Below, piece after piece: positions 8,090-17,730 of a stretch of 50,054 nt of DNA. Where the stretch lies: assembly GCA_017649565.1 (NCBI GenBank), contig JAGCGO010000049.1:1-50054 (forward strand). The letters are read 5' to 3'. Each line of letters starts with the position of its first letter. Position 1 is the first letter of the stretch. The stretch comes from Fibrobacter sp. (lineage in GTDB: Bacteria > Fibrobacterota > Fibrobacteria > Fibrobacterales > Fibrobacteraceae). The position numbers were made by a program, and so were the translations under genes. The notes under the pieces were generated by a model. The model was not told the origin of the DNA, did no database searches, and saw nothing but the letters and a program-made list of their open reading frames with translations.

Positions 8090-9859
8090 TTACTGGATGT
8101 TGGAATAGCCTTTTGTTCTTCCCAAAAGATCGTACAGCTTGCCGCTTTTTTGTGGCATCTGTTGTGCTTTGACTTTATGGATGCGAGTCGTCGTTTGTTC
8201 TGGCAGCGACAGTTTTTGCATCGGATCTCCGATAATCGATTCTCCATAGAACCAATCGTAAAGGTCTTCCTTGTGACCGTACTGGTTCCTTTTCACCCTT
8301 TCGTTTGCCCATTCACGGAACGATTCGCCAATGAATTTGTGCTCAAAGGCGAAGTACATGAAACCATCCATTTGGTCGCTTCCACTGGTTTTGGATGAAC
8401 CGATACTTACAAAACCGCCGTTAATTGTGTTAAAGATATGCTCGCTTCCAACAGAGGCACTATTGGCGTTGCCGTAGAAATCATAGCAGGTAAGTGGACC
8501 ACAGCAGGCAAAGTGGAAGAATCTCGGTGACACGCACATGTTTCTTTCCACTTGTGTTATATCCAACCCGTTTCCAAGGCCAGTCTGGCCTCCGTGCCCA
8601 CCATAAACGGACCAATCATACTTATCTGATTTTATGTTGTCTAGATATTCCTGCCCGTCAGCGATGGACTTATCAAGGGAGTCCGGGGAATAAAGAAGAC
8701 TCAAGCCATCAACGAATTTCTGGTCGAGAGGATTGTCTAGGCCTCCTTCCTCAGTTAGGAACATGGCACTACGCGTGCATATCTTGAACAAACCGAGATA
8801 GTAGTTGTGAATTTTCTCGAAATACTTCAATAAAAGTGTTTTTGGGTTACCGTAGAAACCTGCCGTGTTGGGGTCAATTCGAGAAACCCATATTTCAAAG
8901 GAATCAGAAACTGCGCCACTTTTGGAATAGTGCCCGTCAAAAACTCCATTGGATTTTCCAGAAATCCAAAGGTGCTTTATGTCTTCTTCGGGGAGCGAAT
9001 CTTTCATGAAAATATTTCCGTAATAGGTTTGGTTGAGACCGCGTGTGCTCTTGTCATTTTGATGCCAAACGGAATCAGGGATTGGTTCATAGGAGGCATC
9101 ATCCCCGCATTTCCATTTTAGTGTAAGATACGCGGCGCCATATTCCTCTGCATAGTTTAGTTTAAATTTGTAGAGACTGTCTTTCTTGAATTGAAAAGCG
9201 CTGTAATATGGAATGTCCCAGTTGTTGAACCATGCGTCAATGAGCAGGGAATCGTTAATCCAAAGGCGCCTGTCGTTGTCCGTGGTAAGTTGCAGGGAAC
9301 AAAGTGCAGTGACTGGAGATTTGAGGTATCCGGAATATGCAATTGAAAAACTATCCGCCGGTACTTTCCCTGGTATCGGAGAACCATCGCGTACATCGAA
9401 GTTTAATGTTGTCGTGGTGGTATCAAACAGCTTTCCGCCATAGGCTTCGGGGCCTCCGGCGGCAGTGTCTTTCCAAATACCGTCAAGGTCCATGAAGTAA
9501 AAGTCTGTTACCCAACGTTGGTATCGGAATCCTTCATCTGTTTTCTGGTAGAATTCAAATTGAGCTCGCGGAATGTCTCCAACAAAAAGGGCTCCCGTGA
9601 TGGAATCCTTCTTGCTTACGAGTATTTCTTTTAGATCGGAGGCTTTCCCGCCGTTCTTCTGGGATTTGAAAGATACGATAGAGGCATTTACTTGATAAGT
9701 ATTCCAAATGTCATCTGTATAGGTGTCTATGGCATTCTTGATTTCTTTGTCTTTTATCATTTCGTCGTCAACGACGATGAGGATATCTGAAGCTTTACTC
9801 CATGCGCAAACAGAAAATAGGAGAAATACCCCCAAAAAATATTTAAGCGTATTTTTCAT
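8090..9859 (-). CDS. Gingipain-like C25 cysteine peptidase with inserted PA14-like domain
   Basis: 589 aa. The start is the ATG at 9859, because GAGGAGG lies five bases upstream and the product then begins with a signal peptide (MKNTLKYFLGVFLLFSVCAWSKA). The N-terminal part (ITGALFVGDIPRAQFE, DFYFMDLDGIWKD) and later YGGHGGQTG (H422) and HFACCGP (C452/C453) match the clan CD caspase-like fold of gingipains. The His-to-second-Cys distance is 31 residues, near the 33 of RgpB. Residues ~145-270 (TTDNDRRLWINDSLLIDAWF ... YLTLKW) look like a PA14-type lectin domain inserted between halves of the peptidase. The end (GKLYDLLGRTKGYSNIQ) begins like a Por sorting domain but stops early. It is probably a secreted or surface peptidase; a PorU-like processing role is possible but less likely. 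Confidence 0.82.
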   Translation of the reverse strand: MKNTLKYFLGVFLLFSVCAWSKASDILIVVDDEMIKDKEIKNAIDTYTDDIWNTYQVNASIVSFKSQKNGGKASDLKEILVSKKDSITGALFVGDIPRAQFEFYQKTDEGFRYQRWVTDFYFMDLDGIWKDTAAGGPEAYGGKLFDTTTTTLNFDVRDGSPIPGKVPADSFSIAYSGYLKSPVTALCSLQLTTDNDRRLWINDSLLIDAWFNNWDIPYYSAFQFKKDSLYKFKLNYAEEYGAAYLTLKWKCGDDASYEPIPDSVWHQNDKSTRGLNQTYYGNIFMKDSLPEEDIKHLWISGKSNGVFDGHYSKSGAVSDSFEIWVSRIDPNTAGFYGNPKTLLLKYFEKIHNYYLGLFKICTRSAMFLTEEGGLDNPLDQKFVDGLSLLYSPDSLDKSIADGQEYLDNIKSDKYDWSVYGGHGGQTGLGNGLDITQVERNMCVSPRFFHFACCGPLTCYDFYGNANSASVGSEHIFNTINGGFVSIGSSKTSGSDQMDGFMYFAFEHKFIGESFREWANERVKRNQYGHKEDLYDWFYGESIIGDPMQKLSLPEQTTTRIHKVKAQQMPQKSGKLYDLLGRTKGYSNIQ

Positions 9860-9973
9860 GAATGCCTCCTCGGACTTCATTAAAGACAAGATCCTTTCTT
9901 TGAGGAAATATATTTTTTTCTGCTCAAAAGAGCTACGATAACAGGCTGTTTATTCACTGCAGAGCCATAGTTT

Positions 9974-10225
9974 TTAGGCTATTTCGGCAGATTCCGACTT
10001 CACAGCGTTTCCGTAGCCGTACAGACTGGCTGGACAGAGCCGTGAAGTCAAGTTGTCATTCGAGCCGTACAGAATCTTTGTCGCGATGCGCCATTCGGTC
10101 GGGTTTTCACGCACGTAGCACAGGTATTCCCACGAAAGCGTCTCGCCGAAATTCGTCGGCACGGTTTTCTTTTCGCGAAGTTCCTCTTCGGAGACTTCAG
10201 CCCTTCCCGTGCACATAGATAACAA
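9974..10225 (-). pseudogene. Relic of an alpha/beta hydrolase
   Basis: The leftward frame encodes EELREKKTVPTNFGETLSW, EYLCYVRENPTEW and TKILYGSNDNLTSR. These resemble the segment before the catalytic Asp of a known type of alpha/beta hydrolase, where the text normally continues LTSRETV. Here similarity stops at LTSR, exactly where a copy of the dispersed repeat (10019-10041) begins; the remaining codons are repeat-derived. The N-terminal two thirds (nucleophile elbow) and the C-terminal His are absent. The fragment abuts the stop of the FISUMP gene at 10235. Identification is from memory of the family. Confidence 0.5.
10019..10041 (-). repeat. Dispersed repeat, copy R1
   Basis: On the minus strand GGCTCTGTCCAGCC is followed by GTAC at motif positions 20-23. 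The next 18 bases match those after copy R3 with three differences. It lies at the break of the hydrolase relic. Confidence 0.75.
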
Positions 10226-10234
10226 GGCTCCCTG

Positions 10235-11404
10235 CTAGTCCTTGAGGCAACGAACAGAATGCCCCATGTTCTTGAAGTCATCGCCCAGGCGCGCATAATC
10301 GTTGCCAATCCCCAAATAGTACGCGTAGGATTGGTCATCTTTTGAACTCCAGAAGCTTACGTGATTGCCATCGTCGTAGAAGTTGTCGAAAGTGTTGTTC
10401 CAGAAGCCAGCAGGCAATGCGGAAAAACCGGAAACATTCGTACCGTTGCCATTGTCATTCCAGCCGCTCTGGCTCTTGAGTTTGGTCCCTGTAGCGGAGC
10501 TGTCGTTTAACGCCGTGAGCAGTGTATTCCATTCATCGTAACTGGGCAAATGCCAGCCCGTGGGACAGATGCCCTGGACTGTTTCCGTAAGTCCGCAAGT
10601 CTTGACGTAACAAGAGACCTTGCCAGCGGCCGGTTCGCAAGTTGTGCCGGAACCGCAGTACCGCGGATTCGTGGCGTCGGATGCCAACTTTGCCGAGTCA
10701 ATGACCACCGCCCAGGTGTAAAGACGACCGTACTTGGAGCAATTTGCGGACTCATTGTCGTAGCACCAACTACGACCCAATAAACTTGGAGTCTCAACAC
10801 TATCGGCATAGTTCAGATTCTGAGCCATCCACACCTGATCGTCAATCTCAACAACCTTATATACCTGACCATCGCGCTCATCTAGAATCTCTCCATACTT
10901 ACCAGCTTCAAGAAATTCCTGGTTCAGGTATTCTGTCGAGAAGCAGTTGTATTCAGAACAGTCGTATGTTCCCGACGGCATGACCTTCGCTTCGGCGTAT
11001 TTTTTCGGCGTTTCGCTTGAACTTGACGAATCGTTCGACTCTAGCGAACTCGACGAAGCTTCATTCACACTACTGCTAGACAAATCCTTCTCGCTGGAGC
11101 TTGACTCCATGCTGCTACTAAATTTCAGGTCGGCGCCCGAAATGATGGTGACAGAAGACTTTTCCTTGCCCGCAGAGCTGCTACTTGACTTATCCTTCTC
11201 GCTGGACCTCGACGTAGCGCTGGATGACGATTTCGCGGAAGCAGAATTCTGGGCAACACTGGAAGAAGGCGGTTCGTCGTTGTTCGGAGCTACACTGCTG
11301 CTGTCGTCACCACACGCTGAGAGTAAAAGCACCAACATAAAGATTGCCACCACCACGCACAGCTCGTGGCAGGCTCCCATCGTACTCGTAATGACGTTTC
11401 GCAT
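10235..11404 (-). CDS. FISUMP-domain lipoprotein with Ser-rich linker
   Basis: 389 aa. It starts at the ATG at 11404 behind a G-rich stretch (GGGGGG-CCTTT). The lipobox is LLLSAC near residue 31. Residues ~35-130 are a poly-Ser linker (blocks of SSSS with Lys, Glu and Ala). The rest is a FISUMP domain: GTYDCSEYNC, DGQVYKVVEIDDQVWMAQNL, CPTGWHLPSYDEWN, and the C-terminal GHSVRCLKD. This domain is abundant in Fibrobacter and may be a lectin-like or FGE-like surface fold; its function is not established. The protein is probably displayed on the outer membrane. It forms the left flank of the A/T-rich island and has the same orientation as the FISUMP gene on the right flank. Confidence 0.9.
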   Translation of the reverse strand: MRNVITSTMGACHELCVVVAIFMLVLLLSACGDDSSSVAPNNDEPPSSSVAQNSASAKSSSSATSRSSEKDKSSSSSAGKEKSSVTIISGADLKFSSSMESSSSEKDLSSSSVNEASSSSLESNDSSSSSETPKKYAEAKVMPSGTYDCSEYNCFSTEYLNQEFLEAGKYGEILDERDGQVYKVVEIDDQVWMAQNLNYADSVETPSLLGRSWCYDNESANCSKYGRLYTWAVVIDSAKLASDATNPRYCGSGTTCEPAAGKVSCYVKTCGLTETVQGICPTGWHLPSYDEWNTLLTALNDSSATGTKLKSQSGWNDNGNGTNVSGFSALPAGFWNNTFDNFYDDGNHVSFWSSKDDQSYAYYLGIGNDYARLGDDFKNMGHSVRCLKD

Positions 11405-11485
11405 AAAGGCCCCCCAATGGTTTGATTTATTTTATAGAAATATAATCTTTCCTAATCCACTTGTCCAGAAAGGCCATCTGCTCGG

Positions 11486-11508
11486 GGCTCTGTCAGGCTA
11501 ATTCGTAC
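11486..11508 (+). repeat. Dispersed repeat, copy R2
   Basis: GGCTCTGTCAGGCT with GTAC at motif positions 20-23. Confidence 0.75.
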
Positions 11509-11550
11509 TTTTTTACAAAAACTGCCAAAACGCTGCGAAAATGGCCGTTT

Positions 11551-11573
11551 GGCTCTGTTAGGCCAGACCGTAT
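11551..11573 (+). repeat. Dispersed repeat, copy R3
   Basis: GGCTCTGTTAGGCC with GTAT at motif positions 20-23. The following 18 bases (AGCTACAGAAACGCTGCG) match the flank of R1 with three differences. Confidence 0.75.
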
Positions 11574-11695
11574 AGCTACAGAAACGCTGCGGCGAGCCTG
11601 GTCACGATTTCAGCGAAAATTCTGCAATTCCGTAGCCAAAAAACATTTTTGGAGGGGCTTACGAAACCGACTTTTTTTGCTAAGACCGCCCGATT

Positions 11696-11718
11696 GTACA
11701 AAATGGCCTGACAGAGCC
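11696..11718 (-). repeat. Dispersed repeat, copy R4
   Basis: On the minus strand GGCTCTGTCAGGCC with GTAC at motif positions 20-23. It faces R2 and R3. Confidence 0.75.
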
Positions 11719-12059
11719 TGGTCCAGACGTGCACTTTTGTACATATAAATAGGACTTAGGTGCTTATTTTACATCAAAAACGGCAATGAAAAACATTTTT
11801 TACAATATTCACATGAAAAATTTTGGGTCTCGGCATTTCCGTTCATTTATATGAAGTTAGCCCACTCGTAATCCTATATGATACAACGGATAAACTCACA
11901 TTATGTTTTCCAAAAATAAGTGGATAAACTTTCAAAACAAGCGAATAAGCCCGAAATTTGAACAAAATAGCACAAATGTAAACATAAATTAACCTCACAT
12001 TTCGCCAACAACGATTATTTTGAACCAAAAACAGATTTTTGTAATAAAAAAGGACGCTT

Positions 12060-15000
12060 ATGGCGAGCAATTGCAAAGAATATAAAATAGAAATCGAAGT
12101 CGGAAACACCTATTCTTTAATCGAACTAGGATTTGATGAGAATGACATTAAAAACAACACCTTTAGTTCAAGCGAAAACGATCACGCGACTGTAAACGCT
12201 CAAGGGATTATCACGGCAAAAGGTTGTGGCCAAGCAACCATATCCGTATACCCCAAAGGAACCGAAAAAAAAGCTGCGAACCGGATTGCGGCTGTGAAAG
12301 TAACTGTTATAACAAATAAAAACTTATCAAACGATAATATGGATGAATGTTCTAAACGCGAAGCACTTCTTTCTGCAAAAGAAATTATAGACAAACTCAA
12401 TAATGAGGATGACGAGTACAAAATTGAAGAAGGCATAAAATACCTTGAAAATATAAAGCCATCACTCCCCCTACCAAGAACTATCAGCGGCCACATAAAG
12501 ATAGAAGATAATAGCACCGTCTCAAACAATTCAGCAATGACCGAGAACGGCCTGCTCGTAAGCATTAGTGGGATATCCAACCCTGCCGAAGATAAAGAAG
12601 AAAATGAAAAAGATTATTCTTGCTACACAGATCCCAATGGCAACTTTACAATTGCCATGCCAGACAAATACAACATGCAAGAAACCATCACGATTTCTAT
12701 TTCTAAGAAAAACGACATGACTTTCGCCAATGCGGGGGAAAGTTCATCCCATAAAGTTCAATTTGTAAAACAATCATCAGAAGTCCTAAAAAATGAATAT
12801 ATCCGAACATCCCAAGGAAAGAAATATGCCGCAGACATACTTGCTACAATAAACGAAGTTTACGATGATAATACAAAAGCAAAGGAAATCGAAAAGAAAC
12901 TATACAAATTAGCATATTGCGAATACGCAAAAGCCGAGTACGAACAAAAGAAAGACGAAGTAAAAAAAGCAATAAAACTATATAAAGAAACCATCTACGA
13001 AGATGCAATTTATCACTTTAAAACAAGTGAAACGGAACATATCCATGAAAAATTATCTGATTACGAATCTAAATTAAAACTTATCGTTAACACAATTGTC
13101 ACAGCCGAACAATCTGCATTTGAAACTATAACACGTATATTATATTCCACAGAAGCCGAACAATTCCTTAATAATTACGACGAGAAAAAAAGTTACACAA
13201 TAAAAGTCAAACAGATAAATAACATAAAAACTTATTTTGAGGATGTTGATGACAAAAAACTCATGGCATCTAACGGATTGGTTTTAGACATTTCAAGCAT
13301 GGTTATCAATTCTATAGGAACAATAGATGAAGATAACACTCAAGAAACAAGCAATATTAATTCCAAGTATAAATTGGTAAAATTAGTAATTGATTTCTTT
13401 GGCAAAGCCTATAATCATTCAAAAGAACTAGAAAAAAATATAGCAAAATTAGGCAATCAGTATTTTGATATAATCAGATACTATGAAGAAGAATACCTTC
13501 CTAAATCTACCATTATATTCCAAGATTTCGTGGCAGAAGCAATCAAACTAGGTCCACAAGTAGGTTTTTCAATTCCAAGCGACATGGCTCGTTATTATGT
13601 AGTAAAATACATAGAAAGAATCGGCTTAAATCACCTCTCTCCTACAATAGTACCTAGTGTGCGAGAAGGAGATGATGAAGAGATCGCCTTCCCAGATGCA
13701 GATAACTATTATGAAGCAAAGAAAATTTACGACAACGAAACTGCGGTTCGAATAAAATGGGAGCAGCAAATTAAAGCATTTGAAGCTCCTGTAAATACCG
13801 ATCAGGATAATAACGAGAATAATTACATTGATTCTGAACATTTAATTAGCAAAGATAATATAGATCCATACGAGAACGTCATTAACTTATTCTCGACAGA
13901 TATTGATTGCAATCTTTTGAACGAAACAATAGCTAGTTACAAAAAGGCAAAAGAAGCATTACAAAAGATTAACGAAGGTTTAGATTATATTCAAAAACTC
14001 AAAATCGAATACGAGAAAAATAACAAAGATGAAAGTTACTTTGTTAAATACATGAATAAGCTAAGCGGTAAAAAAACTTCATCGCAAGCCAATGATGATT
14101 ATGCAAAAACTTTATACAAACAATACGATAAACTGATTAAAAACTGTCAAAAGAAACTCAGCGAACTACAATGCTTAGACAGCACATTTACATACGCAGC
14201 CCCAAAAAATCAGTCAATTACTCAAACAACAAAGCAAGCTGTTGAAAATTCCGTTCAAATTGAACGTTACCTTCTCAGCTTTTTATCTACCCCGATGGAT
14301 TCCGAATTCGAGGACGCATTCGTTATAAATCAATCCGATTTCGAAGATTCCAGCTTACATCCAAGGGCGCTCCCTAGCGTTAAGCTCATGGGCGACGGGA
14401 AAAACGAGGTTTATCTGCCCACAGATACCGCGCCATCCCGCATGTTCAACTACACCATGGTGCACCGTCTCGTTGAGCCCCAACTCAAAAAAAGTGGAAT
14501 AAAATCAGCACGCTACAAACTTAATGAGGCCTTGAATATACATCGTTTCAAGGAAAATCTTTACGATACACAGGGAAACCTCGCTTTAGCAAACACTTTA
14601 GGTATCGGCTACGCCTTAAACATGCATCAAGCCTGGGTGCCAGACGGATTTGCCCTCGGCAACCTGTTATATTCACTCGTTCTCGCCCCCGGCGAAGAAC
14701 AAAGGCTTATCGTCCGCGAACATAAAGAAGCTTATACGGTTTCGGATGATGCCAATGCAACAGATAGGGTTCATGACAGCTACAGCAATTCGCAGGTGGA
14801 CAACGAAACCGCCGCTTTCAATAATGCCGTAAGCCGCTACTCAACCGCCCACTCCGATAGTGCATATTCAGCACAAGCAAAAAGTAGCGGAAAAGCTAAA
14901 ATCAACTTTTTCCAAGGCATAGGAGCATCATCCTCAGCATCATCAACAAATAGCGGTTCCAGCTACGCAAATTCAAGTCAACGCGATTCGTACGACGAAG

Positions 15001-17351
15001 CTTCGCATGCTGCACAGAATTTCCAAACAAGCATTAAAACAGAATCCGAACGCATTGCTAGCGCCAACAGGACAAGCATCCGCGTAGCCACAAGCGAAGA
15101 ATCCGAATCCGTATCTTCTAGAATCGTCGCGAACCACAACCACTCTCATGTCATGACCGTACAATATTGGGAAGTGGCAAGAAGATACCGCCTCGAAACA
15201 TGCATTGACGGAATCGAACTTCTCTTATTCATTCCGCTAGAACTTATAAGATTCATGCCTGACAAGGATTACACAAAAAAAGCATTTAGCGAATATACAT
15301 TACAATTAAACGACGAATCAACAACAAAGAACTTCAACAAAGAAAACTTTGAATATCGTTACAAGAATATTCTCAAGTATTACGACACAATCGAACCTCA
15401 TGTTCCCGTAAAATACAGAAGTGGCTTAAACCTTATAAAGAAATTTGCGGCACTCCCCTATTGGGGTGTTCAAAAAATATCTAGTACCACTCAAAAATAC
15501 TACGTTACAATCACTGGAGGCTTCTGCGAATTCGATAACTTAACAGCAACAATCTATTTCAATAACGGAAGCAGACCTGTTCAAGGCATACTGACAGAGT
15601 TCAGCACATCTTCGCTAAAAAAAGCTGGCGGGGGAAATCCGCATACAAGAAAAGAAACTATTGAGGCAATAACAAGTGCAAGAAGAAATAAAGAAGGAAC
15701 TGCTAGTTTCGCATTTACCCTACCTTACACTTGTAGTAAAGAAGATATTTCTCAAATAAAAATATACAACAACGTAAATTCTTGGAAATACACACTTTCC
15801 CAATCCTTAAGTGACATGACTGAAAGCGAACGGGAAGCGATTTCTAGATACGAACAAATTATAAATATTAACAAGAGTAACAAAATATATCGAAGCTTAT
15901 TAGCCCTTTACTCACGATGTCTGCCAGAATGCTATTCAAGCCCTGAAGTATCTTTCTCGTCTTGGGAACTTCATTCTTTTGGCGATCTAGAGATAGAAAT
16001 AAAAAATGCAGATGGAGAAATCGGCTCCGGAACTTTGGGCTACACCGCTCTCAATATCTATATTGACAACACCTATCCCACGCTTCGTCTAACAGACATC
16101 CAAAAGATTGAAGAAACATTCCACCACATTGTTTCTGACACAATGTACTATTCACAAGTAGTGTGGTCATCTCTTTCGGATGACGAAAGAATCATTCTGT
16201 TGGAGCCCTACACTATCGAAATAGATAATTTAAACAGAATTGCATCTAGCGAGAACGGCATAAATAACATTTACAATAAAACCAGAAGCATCTCTCTGCT
16301 CAACTGCGTAAACGCCAAGAATGTCGTTGGTTTCTATGGGAACTGCATGATGCTGCCGTTTACCTTCCCCAAGGAGCTCGCGGAACTCATCGGAAAAACC
16401 GCAGGAGACATCCAAGACGAGCTCTACCGTTACCACGCATGTAATTTCCGCGTTCCATCAACGGTCATATCTATCCCCACTGACGGCATGGTTGGCGAAG
16501 CTGTACTCGGTGCTACGAATGTCAGTGAAAAGATTGACATTACTAGATTCTGGAACTGGAAGGATTCTGACATTGATCATATCGACCTCGACCAAAGTTC
16601 CCTCAACGGAAGAAGCCTGCTCGAAAACGCAACCACAAGAGATGTTGAAGCTCCGACAGTCGGCGTAACTCCAACTGAACATATCAATGGCAATAATCTC
16701 GCAGCAGCCCTTATCGCACGTCAGCAGCCCACATTTGCAGACGTATATCAGAACACCGATATGCGCGACGTGATGAAGAATGCCGACAACAACGCCTCTG
16801 CCGGTAGAGAACAGATTATAAAGACAAACGCAGAACTCACCAAGGCCGCTCTTGATGCAGCTGTTAAGGCAGGAGAAGCCGCCTTGACGGGAGGCGCCTC
16901 TGGAGCTCTTGGAGGTGCTGGCGGAGCATTATCCGGCAGTTCCTTGACAAGCCTTATTGATAACCTCGGCAAACTTGGACTTAGTGACAGCGACATTTTA
17001 AAATCAATAACAAAAGGTGGCGGAACCGCAGAAGGGATCATTAAGGCGGCTGCAGGATTATCCAAGGAAAAGTCTGACAAACCTGAGGGGACGTCCCCCG
17101 ATCTGACAAGTACACTAAAATCGTTTGGCGGTGAAAAACTCAAACAGTTCTTGTCTAACTTTGCATCAACAGCAACGAATGGACAATCGCTAGAAGAAAA
17201 CTTCAAAACAAGCCTCTCAAGCGTCACAGGGACAAACAAAGATGTAACCTTAAACGACATTCTTGAAATGTCAAATAAATTCTGCTCCGAAAACAACATT
17301 AATTTGAACGACTTTACAAGTGCACTTGGCAAAGCATTAGGATTATTTTAA
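12060..17351 (+). CDS. Giant leaderless multidomain protein of unknown function
   Basis: 1763 aa; ATG at 12060 with AGGA five bases upstream; no signal peptide. Visible parts in order: a Big2/Ig-like domain at residues ~5-90 (VNAQGIITAKGCGQATISV); a beta domain like carboxypeptidase-regulatory folds at ~143-240 (CYTDPNGNFTIAMPD); a long charged, largely helical region at ~250-740; a core with LVLAPGEEQRLIVREHKE near 870; a Ser-rich stretch at ~900-985; NHNHSHVMTVQYWEVARRY near 1025; PTDGMVGEAVLG near 1473 and KIDITRFWNWKDSDI near 1490; and a Gly/Ala-rich helical tail. The core motifs look strongly constrained and I believe they recur in other large uncharacterised bacterial proteins, but I cannot name the family. 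Codon use is A/T-rich, unlike neighbours outside the island. It is the first gene of a four-gene cluster; a structural or delivery role is speculation. Confidence 0.85.
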   Translation: MASNCKEYKIEIEVGNTYSLIELGFDENDIKNNTFSSSENDHATVNAQGIITAKGCGQATISVYPKGTEKKAANRIAAVKVTVITNKNLSNDNMDECSKREALLSAKEIIDKLNNEDDEYKIEEGIKYLENIKPSLPLPRTISGHIKIEDNSTVSNNSAMTENGLLVSISGISNPAEDKEENEKDYSCYTDPNGNFTIAMPDKYNMQETITISISKKNDMTFANAGESSSHKVQFVKQSSEVLKNEYIRTSQGKKYAADILATINEVYDDNTKAKEIEKKLYKLAYCEYAKAEYEQKKDEVKKAIKLYKETIYEDAIYHFKTSETEHIHEKLSDYESKLKLIVNTIVTAEQSAFETITRILYSTEAEQFLNNYDEKKSYTIKVKQINNIKTYFEDVDDKKLMASNGLVLDISSMVINSIGTIDEDNTQETSNINSKYKLVKLVIDFFGKAYNHSKELEKNIAKLGNQYFDIIRYYEEEYLPKSTIIFQDFVAEAIKLGPQVGFSIPSDMARYYVVKYIERIGLNHLSPTIVPSVREGDDEEIAFPDADNYYEAKKIYDNETAVRIKWEQQIKAFEAPVNTDQDNNENNYIDSEHLISKDNIDPYENVINLFSTDIDCNLLNETIASYKKAKEALQKINEGLDYIQKLKIEYEKNNKDESYFVKYMNKLSGKKTSSQANDDYAKTLYKQYDKLIKNCQKKLSELQCLDSTFTYAAPKNQSITQTTKQAVENSVQIERYLLSFLSTPMDSEFEDAFVINQSDFEDSSLHPRALPSVKLMGDGKNEVYLPTDTAPSRMFNYTMVHRLVEPQLKKSGIKSARYKLNEALNIHRFKENLYDTQGNLALANTLGIGYALNMHQAWVPDGFALGNLLYSLVLAPGEEQRLIVREHKEAYTVSDDANATDRVHDSYSNSQVDNETAAFNNAVSRYSTAHSDSAYSAQAKSSGKAKINFFQGIGASSSASSTNSGSSYANSSQRDSYDEASHAAQNFQTSIKTESERIASANRTSIRVATSEESESVSSRIVANHNHSHVMTVQYWEVARRYRLETCIDGIELLLFIPLELIRFMPDKDYTKKAFSEYTLQLNDESTTKNFNKENFEYRYKNILKYYDTIEPHVPVKYRSGLNLIKKFAALPYWGVQKISSTTQKYYVTITGGFCEFDNLTATIYFNNGSRPVQGILTEFSTSSLKKAGGGNPHTRKETIEAITSARRNKEGTASFAFTLPYTCSKEDISQIKIYNNVNSWKYTLSQSLSDMTESEREAISRYEQIININKSNKIYRSLLALYSRCLPECYSSPEVSFSSWELHSFGDLEIEIKNADGEIGSGTLGYTALNIYIDNTYPTLRLTDIQKIEETFHHIVSDTMYYSQVVWSSLSDDERIILLEPYTIEIDNLNRIASSENGINNIYNKTRSISLLNCVNAKNVVGFYGNCMMLPFTFPKELAELIGKTAGDIQDELYRYHACNFRVPSTVISIPTDGMVGEAVLGATNVSEKIDITRFWNWKDSDIDHIDLDQSSLNGRSLLENATTRDVEAPTVGVTPTEHINGNNLAAALIARQQPTFADVYQNTDMRDVMKNADNNASAGREQIIKTNAELTKAALDAAVKAGEAALTGGASGALGGAGGALSGSSLTSLIDNLGKLGLSDSDILKSITKGGGTAEGIIKAAAGLSKEKSDKPEGTSPDLTSTLKSFGGEKLKQFLSNFASTATNGQSLEENFKTSLSSVTGTNKDVTLNDILEMSNKFCSENNINLNDFTSALGKALGLF

Positions 17352-17376
17352 CCATTAAAATTTAAGGAATTCTTTT

Positions 17377-17709
17377 ATGTACAATGATGAAATCATGGGC
17401 GCATTAGCCGATCTTATAAAGAGCGAAACTTCTGAAGAAACAAAGAAATACAAAGATCTGATACTCAAGCGTATTGCAGAAGAAACCGAAGTCAAGCCAA
17501 CTCGGATACCTGCTCCGCTGAACATCACGGAACTCGGCGGGTACTACAATTTAATTGACGAAATTCAGGAGAACCTTCCGGACCCCTCAGAGCACGACTC
17601 CTCCGAAGCATATAGGAATTACGTCAAAATACAAAGGGTATGGCTCGAAGAACAAAAATACCAACTAAAGCTCAGCATCATTCAGTCTGCCCTCGGATTG
17701 CCGAAATAA
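17377..17709 (+). CDS. Small acidic protein of the island, unknown function
   Basis: 110 aa; ATG at 17377 with AAGGA eight bases upstream, 25 bases after the giant gene, so the two are very likely co-transcribed. It appears mostly helical and charged, with a central Pro-rich stretch (RIPAPLNITELGGYYN) and a C-terminal helix (VWLEEQKYQLKLSIIQSALG). No signal peptide, membrane segment or known motif. The last codons and following ribosome-binding region occur again, diverged, at 18371-18439, showing that a second copy of this gene once existed. It could be a small adaptor or chaperone for its neighbours; that is inference from position only. Confidence 0.75.
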   Translation: MYNDEIMGALADLIKSETSEETKKYKDLILKRIAEETEVKPTRIPAPLNITELGGYYNLIDEIQENLPDPSEHDSSEAYRNYVKIQRVWLEEQKYQLKLSIIQSALGLPK

Positions 17710-17730
17710 CAATCGGAGAGATTTAATATG
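17674..17730 (+). repeat. Duplicated gene-end segment, copy A
   Basis: It covers the codons SIIQSALGLPK, the stop, the GGAG ribosome-binding site and the next ATG. It is similar to 18386-18439. Confidence 0.75.

Larger units (their letters stand above)
11405..12059. other. Intergenic region with three repeat copies
   Basis: 655 bases between divergent genes. The first half holds three copies of the dispersed repeat, two reading right and one left. The second half (11740-12050) is very A/T-rich and must hold the promoter of the island. A weak candidate is TTGAAC at 11958 with an A/T-rich -10 about 17 bases on. No coding frame looks real. Confidence 0.6.

Noticed and set aside
11486..11718. 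Integron attC-like sites, because GTTAGGC occurs in copy R3
   Set aside because: Only one copy has the GTT core, the other copies have GTC, and no paired core sites or integrase gene are visible. A separate repeat family explains the copies better.
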